A stretch of DNA of 64,000 nucleotides, taken from Ignavibacteria bacterium. Its GTDB lineage: Bacteria; Bacteroidota; Ignavibacteria; Ch128b. The stretch covers positions 1-64,000 of the forward strand of contig JABLYA010000003.1 in assembly GCA_013177855.1 (NCBI GenBank). The letters are read 5' to 3'. Positions 31,601-45,400 of the stretch are shown here, piece after piece (position 1 is the stretch's first letter; each line of letters opens with the position of its first letter). A model generated the notes under the pieces. The model was not told the DNA's origin and searched no databases. It saw only the letters and a program-made list of their open reading frames with translations. The position numbers and the translations under genes were made by a program.

Positions 31601-33394
31601 TCCAGCTACAGGTAGTTGTCCTACAACATGGAGATCTGTTACAGTTCCTGATTTTTCAGTAGAGACATTTATTCTTACAAGTCTAGTTCTTTTTATACCT
31701 CTAACAGGTGGAATGTTATATAAAGCGTTACCTTTAGTTAAAATATTTTTATATAATGCTACTTGTACAGAATTTTTATAAAAAGCATTTAATCCTATAC
31801 TAGACAAATCTGCTCCAGAGCTAATAGTCTTAAAGTCATATATACTAGCAGTTCCATCACTATGAATAACTAACATATCAATAGTACCAGCTAACCCTTT
31901 TTTATTATTACCTTTATCATCTTTATAAACAAAATTCGGATCATATACAGATACTTCACTTAATATAACAGCTCCTGGATCTTCCTCTTTTATTTTATTT
32001 ATCATAGCTGTTAAATAATTTTTTAACTTAAGGTACTGTTGAGCTTCTTCTTTACTTAAACTTTTGTATAAAGCTGTTTCTGATGTATCATTATTAACAA
32101 TAGATTTAATAATATCATTAGCCCAACTATGTACTTTATTTCCCCTTTTTTGAGCTTGTTCTATTAATTCTTTTTCTTTAATAGATAAATTATCTTGGTA
32201 TTTTCTTGATTTATCTAGTACACTACTTGGAGTACCAGTAACTTTTATTTCTGAATTACCTTTTCTAATCTTATAAAAATGTTCACCATTTTCATTTACA
32301 CTTTCTATATTATTTTGAAATTTATTAATACCATCTACAATAGAACTCTGTGTAGACATATTTTCTTTTTGGAGCATTTCATAGGTATCTTCTGGAAAGA
32401 CTAAATTATATTTTTTTGTCTTATTAGATAATATATCATTTGCAAGAGATTTATATAAATTATCTTTTACAAATTTATTATGGCTATATATTAAATTAGA
32501 AAATCCAGATAATCCTATAACATCCAAAGCTTTGTTTATTAAAGATTTTATATATGTTAAAACATTGTGTAATATAGAATTATTTTTAGATTCTTTATTA
32601 GTTTTTTGTTCTACAAAAACTTCTACTATATTCTTAGCTAAGAATTTAGCAACAGCTTCTTCTTGTATTCTTTCTATATCTGGAGAACCATCTTCTTTTA
32701 CGTAAACATTTTTATATTCTTCATATACAGATTCATATACACCATTTTTTAATACTATAGAAACTAATTTATCATATAAGATTGGATTATTAGGTTTTAA
32801 CATTCTAATAAAAAAGTGAGAAGCTTCTTCAGGTAGAGTAGTTAAATCAGCTCTTCCTTTAACAACTTCTATAACTTTATTAATAAAATTAGCTTTTGCT
32901 ATAAAATCTCCACCTGGGATCTCTTCTATAGATACTCCTATATTCAATAAAAACTCAGTGATTTTAGCATCTAATTCTTGTATTGGAGCTGTAGCATTTT
33001 TAGCATTTTCTTGTTGCTTCATTTCTTGCTTAAATGGATTAAACATTTTTCCATTTTTAGTAAGATAATATCCACTACCATTAGATGTTTGTTTTACATC
33101 ATAATTTAATCCAGCTTTTTTTATATCATTTTTTAAATTTTCTACTATAATATATTTACTAAAAAATCCAGTTTCAGACATATTATATCTTATAGCTATG
33201 TCTTTTATTGAAGGTTTATTAGCTTCCTTAAATCTATTTGCTGCATTTATAATATAATCCATTGGAGGAAATTCAAAAGTATTATTATTTTCCATCCATG
33301 CTCCAATTATAGATTTAAGTACTGGTACAGGTAATCCTGTAGCTTTTTGAAATTCCATAAATTCTGGTGAGTTTATATTTACACAAAAGCTCAT
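28616..33394 (-). CDS. Large virion (cargo) protein with PD-(D/E)XK-like domain (1592 aa)
   Basis: The last gene of the late operon, read after the RNA polymerase polyprotein. Residues about 390-525 resemble a PD-(D/E)XK nuclease: ILSEVSVYDPN, LAGTIDMLVI (D506) and SIYDFKTIS (D520-x-K522). Near residue 189 EEASHFF has the layout of a zincin helix, but the first His of HExxH is missing. Later parts are coiled and helical with hydrophobic stretches (SVMLLGLNIFPAIAATVSNVV and ITLGVIALLLMLKL), and the tail is acidic. In crAss-like phages, giant proteins at this locus are packaged in the capsid and ejected with the DNA; that role is inferred here. Confidence 0.75.
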   Translation of the reverse strand: MSFCVNINSPEFMEFQKATGLPVPVLKSIIGAWMENNNTFEFPPMDYIINAANRFKEANKPSIKDIAIRYNMSETGFFSKYIIVENLKNDIKKAGLNYDVKQTSNGSGYYLTKNGKMFNPFKQEMKQQENAKNATAPIQELDAKITEFLLNIGVSIEEIPGGDFIAKANFINKVIEVVKGRADLTTLPEEASHFFIRMLKPNNPILYDKLVSIVLKNGVYESVYEEYKNVYVKEDGSPDIERIQEEAVAKFLAKNIVEVFVEQKTNKESKNNSILHNVLTYIKSLINKALDVIGLSGFSNLIYSHNKFVKDNLYKSLANDILSNKTKKYNLVFPEDTYEMLQKENMSTQSSIVDGINKFQNNIESVNENGEHFYKIRKGNSEIKVTGTPSSVLDKSRKYQDNLSIKEKELIEQAQKRGNKVHSWANDIIKSIVNNDTSETALYKSLSKEEAQQYLKLKNYLTAMINKIKEEDPGAVILSEVSVYDPNFVYKDDKGNNKKGLAGTIDMLVIHSDGTASIYDFKTISSGADLSSIGLNAFYKNSVQVALYKNILTKGNALYNIPPVRGIKRTRLVRINVSTEKSGTVTDLHVVGQLPVAGEKTGSEIIDRKIEELNLKFFDLINRKKPTDVAEREKYYERLKALKDAIIQLYIRRNVTITANLAIKDIQNIYDTLNSNKELTFDTLNEIEEIIDIYKDVFIFISNNSKELSEDDRLIINEVLSEASQLSDRIKNIKKQRIEQQAEELNITDFNKPQKALGFLERTFRSISQMNVPVIRIFHELVKKALYKVETDSNKLRESILNEVNALKVWAGSKGLSLQQAYDMIINKNTGTLISKYSKDFWNSLKKAKETGDIKWINANMYIDQKAVEDDINRFKKNIEKVLYHKDPILNEKIKAQKIKEYEEKQRNPLTTFHLKIKPEVEKQWHSQEWIELNKPGNEGLLRFYEFFTKTTKELSSWLPDFGYKENFIPNVEKNIIEKLGTPNKSYIEIAGDRAKSLLFNENDMLISDITDSQNGTKKQIPIFFVRQLDPKLKSYDLGFVLQLFGETSFYHREMAAIESNALALLDIAKNQPTIEVSKFTGKVKINPMTGQPIESEKANRQITDLLEDMINYYVYNIKEEVPRAAGVINTMNKAASVMLLGLNIFPAIAATVSNVVGLNVQASRNIFFTRKQLKKGFWALTGGSLTHNTEGLKARGFITLFNSRLDQRIEKKNRKIKSTILTRNLSLDPLYFMLRKPDELMQDNILLAVLQNSMFDESGKIVLISTYLKSLRPKNYYSLSKEERKKIDKELEEKRKSIKSVYDLGTIKNGKFVIEGHEELSEDTIIAFRELVKQITKNIIGNYDQNDFIKYRNNAFIRALFLFRNFIPRLVDERYGNLRYNPNLEKFELGRYRTFFHKLFGFMRDESNKLRFVLFMGIEDSAKMKYIELVSRDPELAQKISLDEFIDLYRENINATKSGLSITLGVIALLLMLKLGGGDDEDKYNNKFALRVVNRAYAELMMFVNPFELYNILKSPTATLAPVITLYQAITHSAKELIGETFDNDKLKEAARPRKYWIQLVAPLRSLEALVRDFDDDWKAFIEKEEDDDEE

Positions 33395-33406
33395 AATTAG
33401 ATAATT

Positions 33407-36400
33407 TTAACAGTTATTAAAGTTTTTTCTCTCACTTAAAGTCATTTTACTCCAATACTTAGCTATTGTTTCATCAACTAAAGTATCTAATCTTGTTGTA
33501 TCTGTCATTTCAGATATAGGTGTAGTATCCATTAATATATCTCTCATTTGATCAATAAATTGCATAGCACGTTTTGGATTTAACATAGAAAGAACTGTAG
33601 GTACTACTATAGTTAAACCCTTATTTGGATTATTAATTATTGTCTTTGCTATTTCCTCCTTAGAAGGATTAATTAATAATATACCAGTAGTTTTCTCATC
33701 GTTAGCTTTGTCTAATACTTTACCAGATTTAAGAAATGATTCTTTTTCTATAAATACTACACAAATATTTCCTTCTTCTAAAGCTTGTATTAATACTTTA
33801 TTTGAATTAGGTAAAAGTTTAGTTTTAAATGCTGCATCTAAATCTTTACTTATAAATCTTCTATATAAAACATTATCAGTAATTAAGTTAATTCTACCAG
33901 GAGCAAAATTATTTAATATTTCAAGTGTATTATCTTGTTCTAATACAGGCATATTTATAGTTACACTTCTAGGAGCTTCTAATATAGAACCTTTTCTAAC
34001 CCTTTCTATATCACTAATAAGTTCTTTAATAAATGGGTCTTCAAGCATTTTCTTTTTATAATTATTAAAAGCTTCTTCCTCATTATAAGGTTTATCTACT
34101 CTAGTAATATAAGTGTTTTCTGTTACTGGAATATTATTTGGGTTATGTATAAATGTATTATTATCATTTGAAGACATCTTTCTAGATTGTTTTGCTCTTC
34201 CTATATCTTCATTTAAATTAGTAGCTTTAATTTCATTTATATTATTACTAGACAAATTTAAAAGTTTAAACATTTGTATTGGTAATATATCTCTAATATA
34301 ATCTAATGCCGTTGATTCAGGCATATTTTCATTAAAACGCATTAACATTTTTTCTGTAGATTTGTCAATAGTTTTAAAATTATCATCTATTTTAGGTTTG
34401 TCACTATCAATTTTCTCAAGTATTCTAGATGGTTTATCATGAAATTCAAGAGCATTTTGAACACCAGAACTATTTACTAATAAATATAAAGATTCACCCT
34501 TATTATTTCTATCTACTTTTATATACAAATCATTTACATAATATGTTTTATCGTCAGTTTCAATTCTTCTTACAACTTTAAAACTATGTAGTTTTGCTTT
34601 GTTTCCACTTAATACAATAAGTTTTCCATCTTCATAAACTCCTTCTACATTATAATCATTTAAATTTAGTTTAGGAACTATATTATTATTATATTGTGCA
34701 TATTTAAATATAGCACTTTGTAAAGAACTTATTATAAACGATTCTATGTTTTTAAATTCTTGTGATACTCCATATCTGGAATCAATACCATATAATAATT
34801 TACTCATATCTTCTGAATAAACTTCAGGGTTTATCAACCTCAATAAGTTATTACTTCTATTACTATATCCAGTAGTAGCAGCAATAACTTTTAATAATTC
34901 ATTATACACATTTGGATAATAAACACGTAATTCTTCAAAAGCTTGATATAACAGTTTTATAGTATATTCATCAAACTGCTTTTGTCTTAATGCTATACTA
35001 TCTACACCATTTTTATCTATACTGAATACTAAATTATTGTTAAATATTGGATTATCCAATGCTTCAAAAAACCTTTTAAGTTTACGAACGGTATTATTTT
35101 GATTTTCTGATGAAATCAGCTTATATATTTCATCTTTTGTAAATACCCTATAAACACCAGTACTTTTATGTACTATAGACATTTGGAAAATTAATGATAA
35201 TGCGCCTTCCCTAATTTTATCTAAATCCTTTGGTTTAGGATAAACTCCAGCATTTTTTAAAGAGTGTACTAAATATTTCTGTATATCAATACAATAAAAG
35301 GTTATTGTTGAAAACAGCTGATTAAATAATTTTGATGATTGAAAAGTTATTTCATCAAATGGTTCCAATAAATCTATTGAAAACCCACTTAAAGATTGAT
35401 TAGTTGAAAATTCGTAAGAACTACTTAAAGAATAAATATTAGCTTTATCACTTGATGAATACTTATTTAATGTTATTAACTCACTTCCTAATTTTCTGTA
35501 TGCAATAAAATCTGCTAATATTTGAATTTGCATTTTATTCCATTTATCAGGATCCATTTGTTTAGTTAATCCTAAATTTAAATCTTCTACAGTTAAAGTT
35601 CTTCCATTAGCATTTACTTTCTTTAAGTATTTATAAGGATCTTCATTATTTTTTAGCTCAACTCCAAATTCCTTAAGAATTTGAATCAAAATTTCACGTT
35701 CTGATTTATATAATCCAGTATCTTTTTTTCTACTATGATAATATTCATAATAAAAATCATAATCAAAATAATCATCTGGATTATTAGTTCTTCTAGGCGT
35801 TAAATTAGATTTATCTGTATATTTAATTATTAAAGAGCTTGAAGACATTTTTAAATAAGTAAATCTTTCTATAATATCTTGTGTAAAAAACCTTGATACG
35901 AAATCTCTTGGTGCTCCAACCAATATTAACCCTAATCTAGATGTGTTTGTAATTTCATTGCTATTTAATTTAAAAATAAATGGATCTTTTGCTATATCAA
36001 CGTTAGCACTAATATACATACCGATATGAGTAGATATTACATGACCAGAAGCATCAAATTTTTTCCCAAATCTTATCACAGATTCTATAGTATCGTCATA
36101 GTCTTTATGTTTAGTTACAGTACTTTTACCATGAAATGGACAATTTATAACTACATCTTTTATTACTATATTAACAGGTTTAAACGATAATCCAGTGTGT
36201 AATACTGAATATGAAGCAGATATACTTACATTTCTTTTACCTGATTTAAAAGTTAACCCTTGTTGAAGTTCTTCTATAAATGATAATAGTTTAACAGGGT
36301 CATTTTCACTACTTAATCTATAATTTTCAAGATCTTTATCTGTCATATCTGAAGGAGGCATTTTACCTTCTTTCTTCATGTAATATTGAATATTAGCTTC

Positions 36401-39400
36401 CTTTTTAAGATAAGCAGCAGACAGAGGTAGTATCATAGAAGGTGTGTTATGGTCTAACAATATACTATGTTGTATTTCAAGTAGTTTGTTCTCCATTTCT
36501 TTTAAATTACCATCAACTTTACCTTCTATATATTCTACTTTTACTATATTTATATTATTTAAATAATGTCTAATTATATCATAAGCTAGTAATTCACCTT
36601 TACTCAAATATTCATTATTTTCTTTTTTAGTTTCTACAAGTTCTACAAAATTCTGTAATTGTTCCAAAATTTCTTCAGGATCTTTACTATTTATATTTAA
36701 CCTAAAGTCATATATATTAGCTAAACTTAATTGATTATTAACATCAGTTTCAATCGTTTTAACATTGTTTAAAGCTTTTGAATCATACTTATATTTTACA
36801 TTTGGTCTAAATACATATAATTTATCAATATCAAAGTCTGAGTCATTTTGTGCAATTACTTCATAAGGTATTACTACAGTATCTCCAAATTCTGCTGGTA
36901 AAAATCCTTTGATTTTAATTGGTAACATAGAATTTAGCCCTTGTGTAGGAATACGATATCCAATTATATTTAATAATCTTGGATCTATCTTATCTAAGTC
37001 ATCAGCAGTAGTAATTCCAAGTTTTTTAGCCATGTAATTAGGCAAATAAACTTCAGCAGCTAAAATTTTACCATTTTCATTACGTATAAAATTTAGATTT
37101 TTGCTAATTTCATTTAAAGTTTTTACATCTTTATCATTTAATTTTTCTTTTGAAAATATTTGAGACCTATTTTGGTTTATATCTGGATTACTTATATAAG
37201 CATTTGGAACTTGTACATAAGCTGTACCTTGTTTTTCTATTCTTAAACTAGATTTTCTAAATTTAGAATATAATATATTTTCAATTAATGAAACTACAGG
37301 TAATGAATCTATAGATAATTTAAGCCTATTTATAGTAATTTTATTACCATTTTTATCTAATCTTTCTATAGTTTCAACTTGAATTTGGTCTAATACCGTA
37401 GATGGTACATTCATTTCAAACAACGACTTCTTTAATTCATTTATAAATTTATTGTAATCTGATACAACAAATTCAACATCAGAATAAAGATTATCTGATA
37501 TAATTACTCCAGAACCATCATCATCTAATTCATGACTAAAATATTTTTTTAAATCTGTTATAGGTTCATTAGTTCTTGCATCTATTGCAGTTAAACCTAT
37601 AGAATTTAAAAATGAATTAAAATTTTTATAAATTATATTAGAGTACGTATTTTTATAATCTAAATAATGATTGAAAATTTTAGATCTTTTTCTTAATTCT
37701 TGAATACCATTTTCTGATGTTAATAATTGTTTAAATTCTTCTTCTGTACCATCAAAATCAGTAGGAATACCTCCATCAAAAAGATTATCAAATATTTTTA
37801 CACGTATTTGTCTTCCATCTACAACTTTATCTTCTGCAAAGTTATGTGTATCTACTTGAATTTTAAATGTATTTAATCTAGCGGAAAATCCATCCATATG
37901 TATTATTGGAACGTTATAATGTTCTACCCCATTTTCATCTGTATACACATTAGGAGTATCATCAAATATATTAATTTCAAGTTCATCTGTTATTTTACTT
38001 TTAATACTAGTTTCATCAAATACTAAATGGATACCACTTTCTTCCATTGATTTAGCTAAAACAGTTAATGCAGAATTTTCTCCTATAGTTGGTATTATAG
38101 GAAATAGTGCATGTTTTGCAAAATAAACAGTGTTCTTTGTTATAGGTGTAACAGTTACAAATCTTTCATTTGATTCACTGTCGTATGTTTGTTCTATATT
38201 ATTAACTTTTGAACCATAACCTTGAGTTTTTAAAACTGGAAATACTTTAAGTATTTCTCTTGGATCTATTTTTTCTCCAGCTTTTACCTTATTATACAAA
38301 CTTTCTTGACTATCAAAATCCCATTCTCCAGCTCTAATAAGTAATTCTCTATACATGTCTAATGTAATATATCCAATACCGTCTGTAGTTTGTATATCTT
38401 TATATTTAGATAACAAATAATTTATTTCTTCATCTATTTCTTTTTTACTTAGATTAGATCCTTTATAAAGTTCTCTAGCTATTGCAGCAAATTGTTGTAT
38501 AGTATCATCTTCTACACTATACATTTTAGTTTTTATAATACCTATGTTAAGGTCTGTATTTGTAACTTGTACACTATTTACAACATTATATAATTCAGTA
38601 AGAATTTTTTTTGTATTATCATTATTAACAACTTTTATACTGTCTTGAATTTTATTAAGGAGAATAATTTTATTTTTCTCACTTAACCTAAATATTAAAT
38701 CAAATCTAGCTCTTGGATTATTAGATTTTATAGAATCTCTTATAATTGTGTCAATATGATTATTTGTATTGTTTTCTGAAGATTGAATAAAATCGTCTAC
38801 TTCAGTTGATTGTATAAAAGCTTTACCTGTTGCTACTGGGCCACTAGTACGTTTAAACAATTGTGAGAATTGTGAAAAGTCTCCCAAAAACAACATGTGC
38901 ATTTCAAGTCTTGTATGGAAAAAATCATATATAAAACTTTTTAAAAAGTCATCATCAAAATTATCTATATGCTCTTTTAAAATATTATATTTAGAATTTG
39001 TAAGATTTAAATAATCTAGATACTCTTTTAATTCTTCTAATTCTTTATTTATAAAGTTCTTGTCAAATGAATCTTTTAATTCTGTACTTAATGTCATTAA
39101 TTCATTTTCTATATTTTTTAGATCAGATTCATTTAACTCTTTTTTAGATCCTTTATGTTTAGAAATAATTTGTTTTACAACTTGGAATAATGTAGGATCT
39201 AATATATTAGGTGTAATTTTGAAATTATTATTTGAGGCTTCAAATAAAATTAATTGTACAATAGTATAGCTTCTAGAGTCAAAAGAACTATAAGGTAAAT
39301 TTATTAAAATAGGTTCTAATGATTTGTCAGAAGGCCTTCTTAATACTATATAAGACGTCTTAGATCCGGCTTTTTTAGATTCATGATATAACAATAAATA

Positions 39401-42400
39401 TTTAAACACTAAATCTTGAGGACTTAAATCAAACGTTTTTATTCCTTCAGGAGTAGTAATGTTTAATACCACTCCTTCTGAAAAACCAATATCTATATCA
39501 GAAGCCATTCCATCTAATATGATTTGTGCCCAACTTGAATATGGAGCAGCTTTTACAATAGCTGGAAAGTGTTTTTCTAAAAACATCCTTCTTTCTGTAG
39601 CATCAGCAATTTTAGAAGCTTGTTTTGCTACATTAACAAATGTAGAATAATAGTTATTTGAACTAACTTCAAAAACTGGTTTTCCTTCAGGATTTAAATG
39701 CATGTATTCGACAAAATCCAAAGTATCATCTGCAACATAATTTATTAATCTTGACAATCTTGAATTAATAATATTTGCTGAGAATGGATCACTCATAATA
39801 CGCTTTTGTTCAACATTGTATTTTAATATTGCTTCTATTACAGCAATTAATTCACGCATTCTATCTTTATCTTTTAAGATAGAATCTCTTATAAATATAT
39901 GTAATCCTAATTTTCTTAGTTTATTTTCTACACTTTCCCTAATTTTTGGGTCATTTATATTGTTAACATCAGAAAATGCAATTTTTAATCCTTCAGGATG
40001 GTCTTTAGTATCAAAATGATTATATTTTTCAGCTTTTTTCTTATTCTCACTTATTTCAGCATGATATTCTGAAGTGATATATCCATTTATTAAATCATTT
40101 CTTAGTTTTCTAGCTATTGTAAATTGGTCTGAATTTATAACTCTACTACCATTATTATTTATAATAATTCGTACAAATCTGAATTTTTTACTACTAAAAG
40201 TTTGTGCAAATAAAGATATGAACTGAACTTTATCTTTATCATTTAAAGATTCTATATAATCTAATAATTGCTTGTATTTAGGACTTTTAGCAGCTAACAT
40301 TTGTAACTTATGTTTTATTCCATAAACTCCTTCCCATGTAGTAGTACCATTTAGTTCATTAACTAAAGTTTTATATACTTCAGCAAATGGTATATATCTT
40401 TCAGTACCTATACTAGTATGCATATCAGATTTTTCTAATAATCCTGATAATATTAGTTTAATACCTTTGTTAATTTTACTAAGGTGGGACTTAGACAAGC
40501 TATCATCAAATTTATCAATTTCTCCTATTTCATCATATGTAAAAGTTTCTATGAGTTCTTCCTGAGAATTATCTCTATTAATTTCATTACCAAATTCATC
40601 TACTTCTATAGCTTGTACTTCTATTATATCATCTACTTTTTCAGTATCATCATATTTAATAGAAGTACTAAATTGGGACAATTTAGCTTTACCACTAGTT
40701 TTAGCTGTATTTACTGCATATATAGTATCTAAAACTAATTTATTTGTAAACTCTACAGAAAATCCACTTTGCTGTAATGATAATGCGACTTCATTCATGA
40801 AGTCTTCAATATTATTTAAAACTTTTTCTCTTATAGAAAAATCTATAGTTCTATCGTTTAAAACCGAGAATAAAGCAATTATTAATCTTTTATTTATAGT
40901 TTTTGGATCTATAAAACTACCGTCTTTTATAAATGAATGAATAAAACGACCTTGAACAGTTTGTACAAGTTCATACACTTGAACAGTATTTAAATCTGCT
41001 ATTCTTGTTTTAACATTTACAGATTTACTAAGATTAATATGTTTAAATTTTCCAGAATCTATAGCTTCATATAAGTCTTTAATTTTGTTAGCATTATTAA
41101 TATTAGTAAAGAAATCAACAATTTTTTTGATGAAATCAAGTATTTTTTCAAATAAGGACTTCTTTACATTATTATTATCTGTATATAAATCTGATTTACC
41201 AGTAAGTTTCCACAATCTAAAATCTTCAGCTAATATTTCTTCAGCTGTATCATCATCTATATCTTTCCCAAATTTTTCTCTTACTGTATTTAATAACGTC
41301 TTTTTTTCATTAGTATTTAAAGCAGAATTAAATACTACATGGAAAGCTTCATGAAAAGCTGTACCTATTTCTGCATCTTCCCAAATTTTAACTATACCAT
41401 TTACATATACACCAAAAGCTTTTCCTTTTGATGTTTCTATCAATCTATTCACAACTTCTAATGGTACATTAGGTAAATTTTGCTTAAACCATTCTCTAAC
41501 TTTTTCTATATTTTCTCTTTCATAATTAGTATCTTGTTTAGTATTTAATCTATTTTTACCATTAGGTTCTCCAGGATTTGGATATTCTCCTGTTTCTTCA
41601 AAACCTAATGTAGTTTCATTATATAAGTCAATAAATAAATCATTTGGATCTTTTACATCCTCTTCAGATGTATTTTTTTTAGGCGATTGACTAAAAGGTC
41701 TAAATCCAGTTGGAGTATTACTTGAATTACTAGAAGTATTAGCTAAACCAGTTCCTAACCTTCTAAATCCAGTAGGTAAACCTGAATTTTTATCACCAGA
41801 TTCAGTATTTGATTTTTTAGTAGATTCTTCAGCAGATTCTTTAGTTTTACTATCTTTAAAATCTGATTTTTTATACTTAGTATCTTGATGTAATATATTT
41901 CCTTCGTTATCTATTACATCACCTACTATTAAGTTTATTTGTCCAAAAGTTGGCCCCTTCTTACCACCATATAATGCGATATCAGTAGTTATTATTGGGT
42001 TTTCTACTGATTTAGATGATTTAGCAAGTAAATACTTTGCATAACTATTGTAAATATTAAATTTTAAGTTTCCTTTTTCATCTAATGTATATTCTGTAAA
42101 TTTACCAGATAATGCAATAAGGTCTTTGTTTACATTAAACGTTTTAGTAGTTTCTAACCATCTTACTAATGTAGTAAATCCTTCTTCAGTATTGAATTCA
42201 TTAAAAGTCATAGTGTTTTTCCCATACACTATAACCTTTTTTTTACTATCTACATAAAATTGTGTATGTTTATAAGAGTTACCATTTCCTATACCATAAT
42301 GTATAATTCTTGTAATTAAGCTAGTTTTTTCAGTACCTTCAGTAGATTCTTTTGGTAAGATAGGAATATCATTTAATTCATTTTTATTTTCAAGTGTAAC

Positions 42401-45400
42401 TTTTCTTAATAATCTTGCTACAGTTAAAGCTTCATTATGGGTTATTTTTCTTGTGATCAAAGGTATAACTTTGTATTTACCATTAGGAGCTTTTACCACA
42501 GTTACTACATGTCCTAATATTGCAAAGTCACAAGATACTGTTACTACTTTACCGTCTATATTAAATATAGCTACAGGTAATTTATCTGATAAAGTTACTA
42601 CACTTAAAGGTATATCTAAAATATTACCTTCAAAAGCATCTTCTAATGGAACACCTCTACGTCTAAATCCACCAGATTCGCTATATTCAGGTTTAACAAA
42701 TAATATATGTCCACTCGAGGAATTAGTAATACTAGAATATATAGGCTTAGATGGATCTTGAGTTAAACTTTTTATTATAGCTGCTCTTTTCTTTTTATGT
42801 TCATTCATTACAGCTTCTTTAAACTCTTCACTTCCAGCTAATCCTTGATTAGCATAACTTGGAGTATGTAAACTAGTATATACTGGCTTTCCTACTATAC
42901 TTACATTACCTGCATCATCTACTAAAACATCATTACCATTTTCATCTACTATAACAACTCTTATAGTAACAGTATCTTCATCAATTACATTTAAGTTTTC
43001 ATCTAAACCACTTTTTGCAATTTCATCTGAATCACCTTCAAAATACTTTACATTATCTTTATTATATATTACATATTTAACTTTAAATCTTTTTGTAAAT
43101 TCCTCTAATCCTAATAATTCTAATTGTTTATTTATAAAATTATAATATCTTCTTTGGCTAGGTTCAGAGTTAAATATAGGAAGACCATTTGCATCTACAT
43201 CATCTACTATAACTTTTTTATTATTTTTTTCAATTACTTTATATAAAATATCTACACCAGCTAAACTAGATAATGTATCTATTTTATCCTCATATTCATG
43301 ATGTTCTCTAGTAGTTTCTGTTGGATCTAAAGTATTTGGATCTTTTTCATATAAATCATTTAATCCTTTGTTTAAAAATTTAAACCTATCCCAATTTACT
43401 CCAATTGGTTTATTTTCAGAATTATATAACATCGGAGGTACAAATCCATTACCTATAGCTCCACTATCTTCATAAATAATATAAGCTTTAGGTAATTTTT
43501 TAACAGCATAATATTCGCCATTTAATTTAATAATTTCATAATGATTTTCTCCAAAAGCATTTGCAGTTTTTCCATAGAAATCAGATTGTGCTATTTCTAC
43601 AGAAGTAAAATTACTTATAGTAGATTTAGATGAAGTAGACAAAGATTCTACATCATCAGCTGTTAAAGTACCTTCTTTTATTTTTTTCTCAAATTCATTT
43701 TTATCTATTACAGGAGTTAATTTTATAGCATTAATAGGTTTTGCATCTTTATATACGAAGATTACTTTTTCTTTTTCTTCGTATTTTCCTGTTTTTTTAT
43801 TTTTTACTTTATACTTTACTTTTACAGGTTTCTTCAAAGAATATTTTACATAAGCTTGTCTTCCATTTATTTCTATTATTGGATAAGTATGGGAATTACC
43901 TTTAGAATCAACTTCTTTGTAAGCTTTACTTCCTGTAGAATTATTTAATTTATCTAATATATATTTAATTTGATTTTTATCTTTTTCTATATGTACTATA
44001 TTCTTAGGCTCATCCATAAAATGAATTTCAATTTCTTTTGGATGAGTTTTTAGATAATCTGCTCTATCTTCAGGTAAAAGCTCAGATTGAAAACTAACAA
44101 GAGTTAAAAATTCACGTCCATCTTCTGTAGTGTATATAGCTAAGTCTCCATCAAATTTTACTTCTACATTAGTTTTTTCTACAACTGTTACAGTTTTATC
44201 ATCTAAGCCATCTATTTCATTATAATACAATTTTATAGGTATAGCTAACCCATCATTGTTTATTTCAAAATAAACGTTATAATCTTCATTATTTTGGTTA
44301 CGATAAGTTACTACTAAATATCTTGTATTAGTTTTTCTGTTTAAAATAATATCTCCAATTGCAAAATATTCTCCAGTTTCTCTATCTATTCTTCCAACTT
44401 GTGGGATTGGTAAATCAACTGCTTGTTCAACTTTTGAGTATTTTCCATCTGAAAAATCACCTATACTTTCTCTATATAATATCGCTTTTAAAGTTTGTAC
44501 TTTTATTTTGTATTTTGATAAAAATTCTTCAGTTTCTTTTTCAGCTTCTTCCTCTGCTTTTTCTTTTTGCTTAGTTTCTTCTAAGCTTAATTCTTTTAAT
44601 TTATCATCTCTTAAAGCCTTTATAGTAGTTTCTACTTTATTTACATTTCGTTCAATATATTCTATTTTTGGGTCATTAAAAGATTTTTCTAAGAAGATTC
44701 TTGTATTTTCTACTTCATCATTTATTCTTTTAATAGCTTCTTCATTAGCTTTTTCTAAAGCATTTAAATGTTTTTCATATAAATCAGGATCTTTATCACT
44801 TAGTTTTTCTATACCTTCTAAAGCTTTATTATAATGAGTTTCCTGTGCAGTAGTTAAATCCTCATTAATTTGATTTACAATACCACCTATAATTTCTGTA
44901 ACAAATACATTTCTATTAAAATCATAATTATCTACATAATCATTAGTGAGAGCTACTATTTTTTGTTTTATTTTATTTATGCTATTTTTAGTAGCCTCTA
45001 TAATGACATCTATAGCTTTTAATTCAGCTTCTTTTAATTTCTTTAATCTATCAATTTCTTTATAAGAACTAGCATTTTTTATTTTTAGATCGTATGATTT
45101 TTCAATATCTGATCTAACACTTTTTAAATGTTTAAGCTTATTTTCATATAGATTTTGAACAATTTTTGATAGTTTATCAGGAAATTTAAAATATAGAGAT
45201 TTTATTTCTTTTAATAAACTCTTACGTTTATCTTCTAATTCCTTATCTAATTCTTTCTTTTTCTGCTCTATATTTTCTTCAATAGCTTTATGCTTTTCTG
45301 ATAATACTTCTTTTAAGTGTTTAGCTTTTATATCAGAAACTTGATCATTATCTTTAAATGTATCTGTAGTTAAATCTATTTCTTCTACTGCATTACTATT

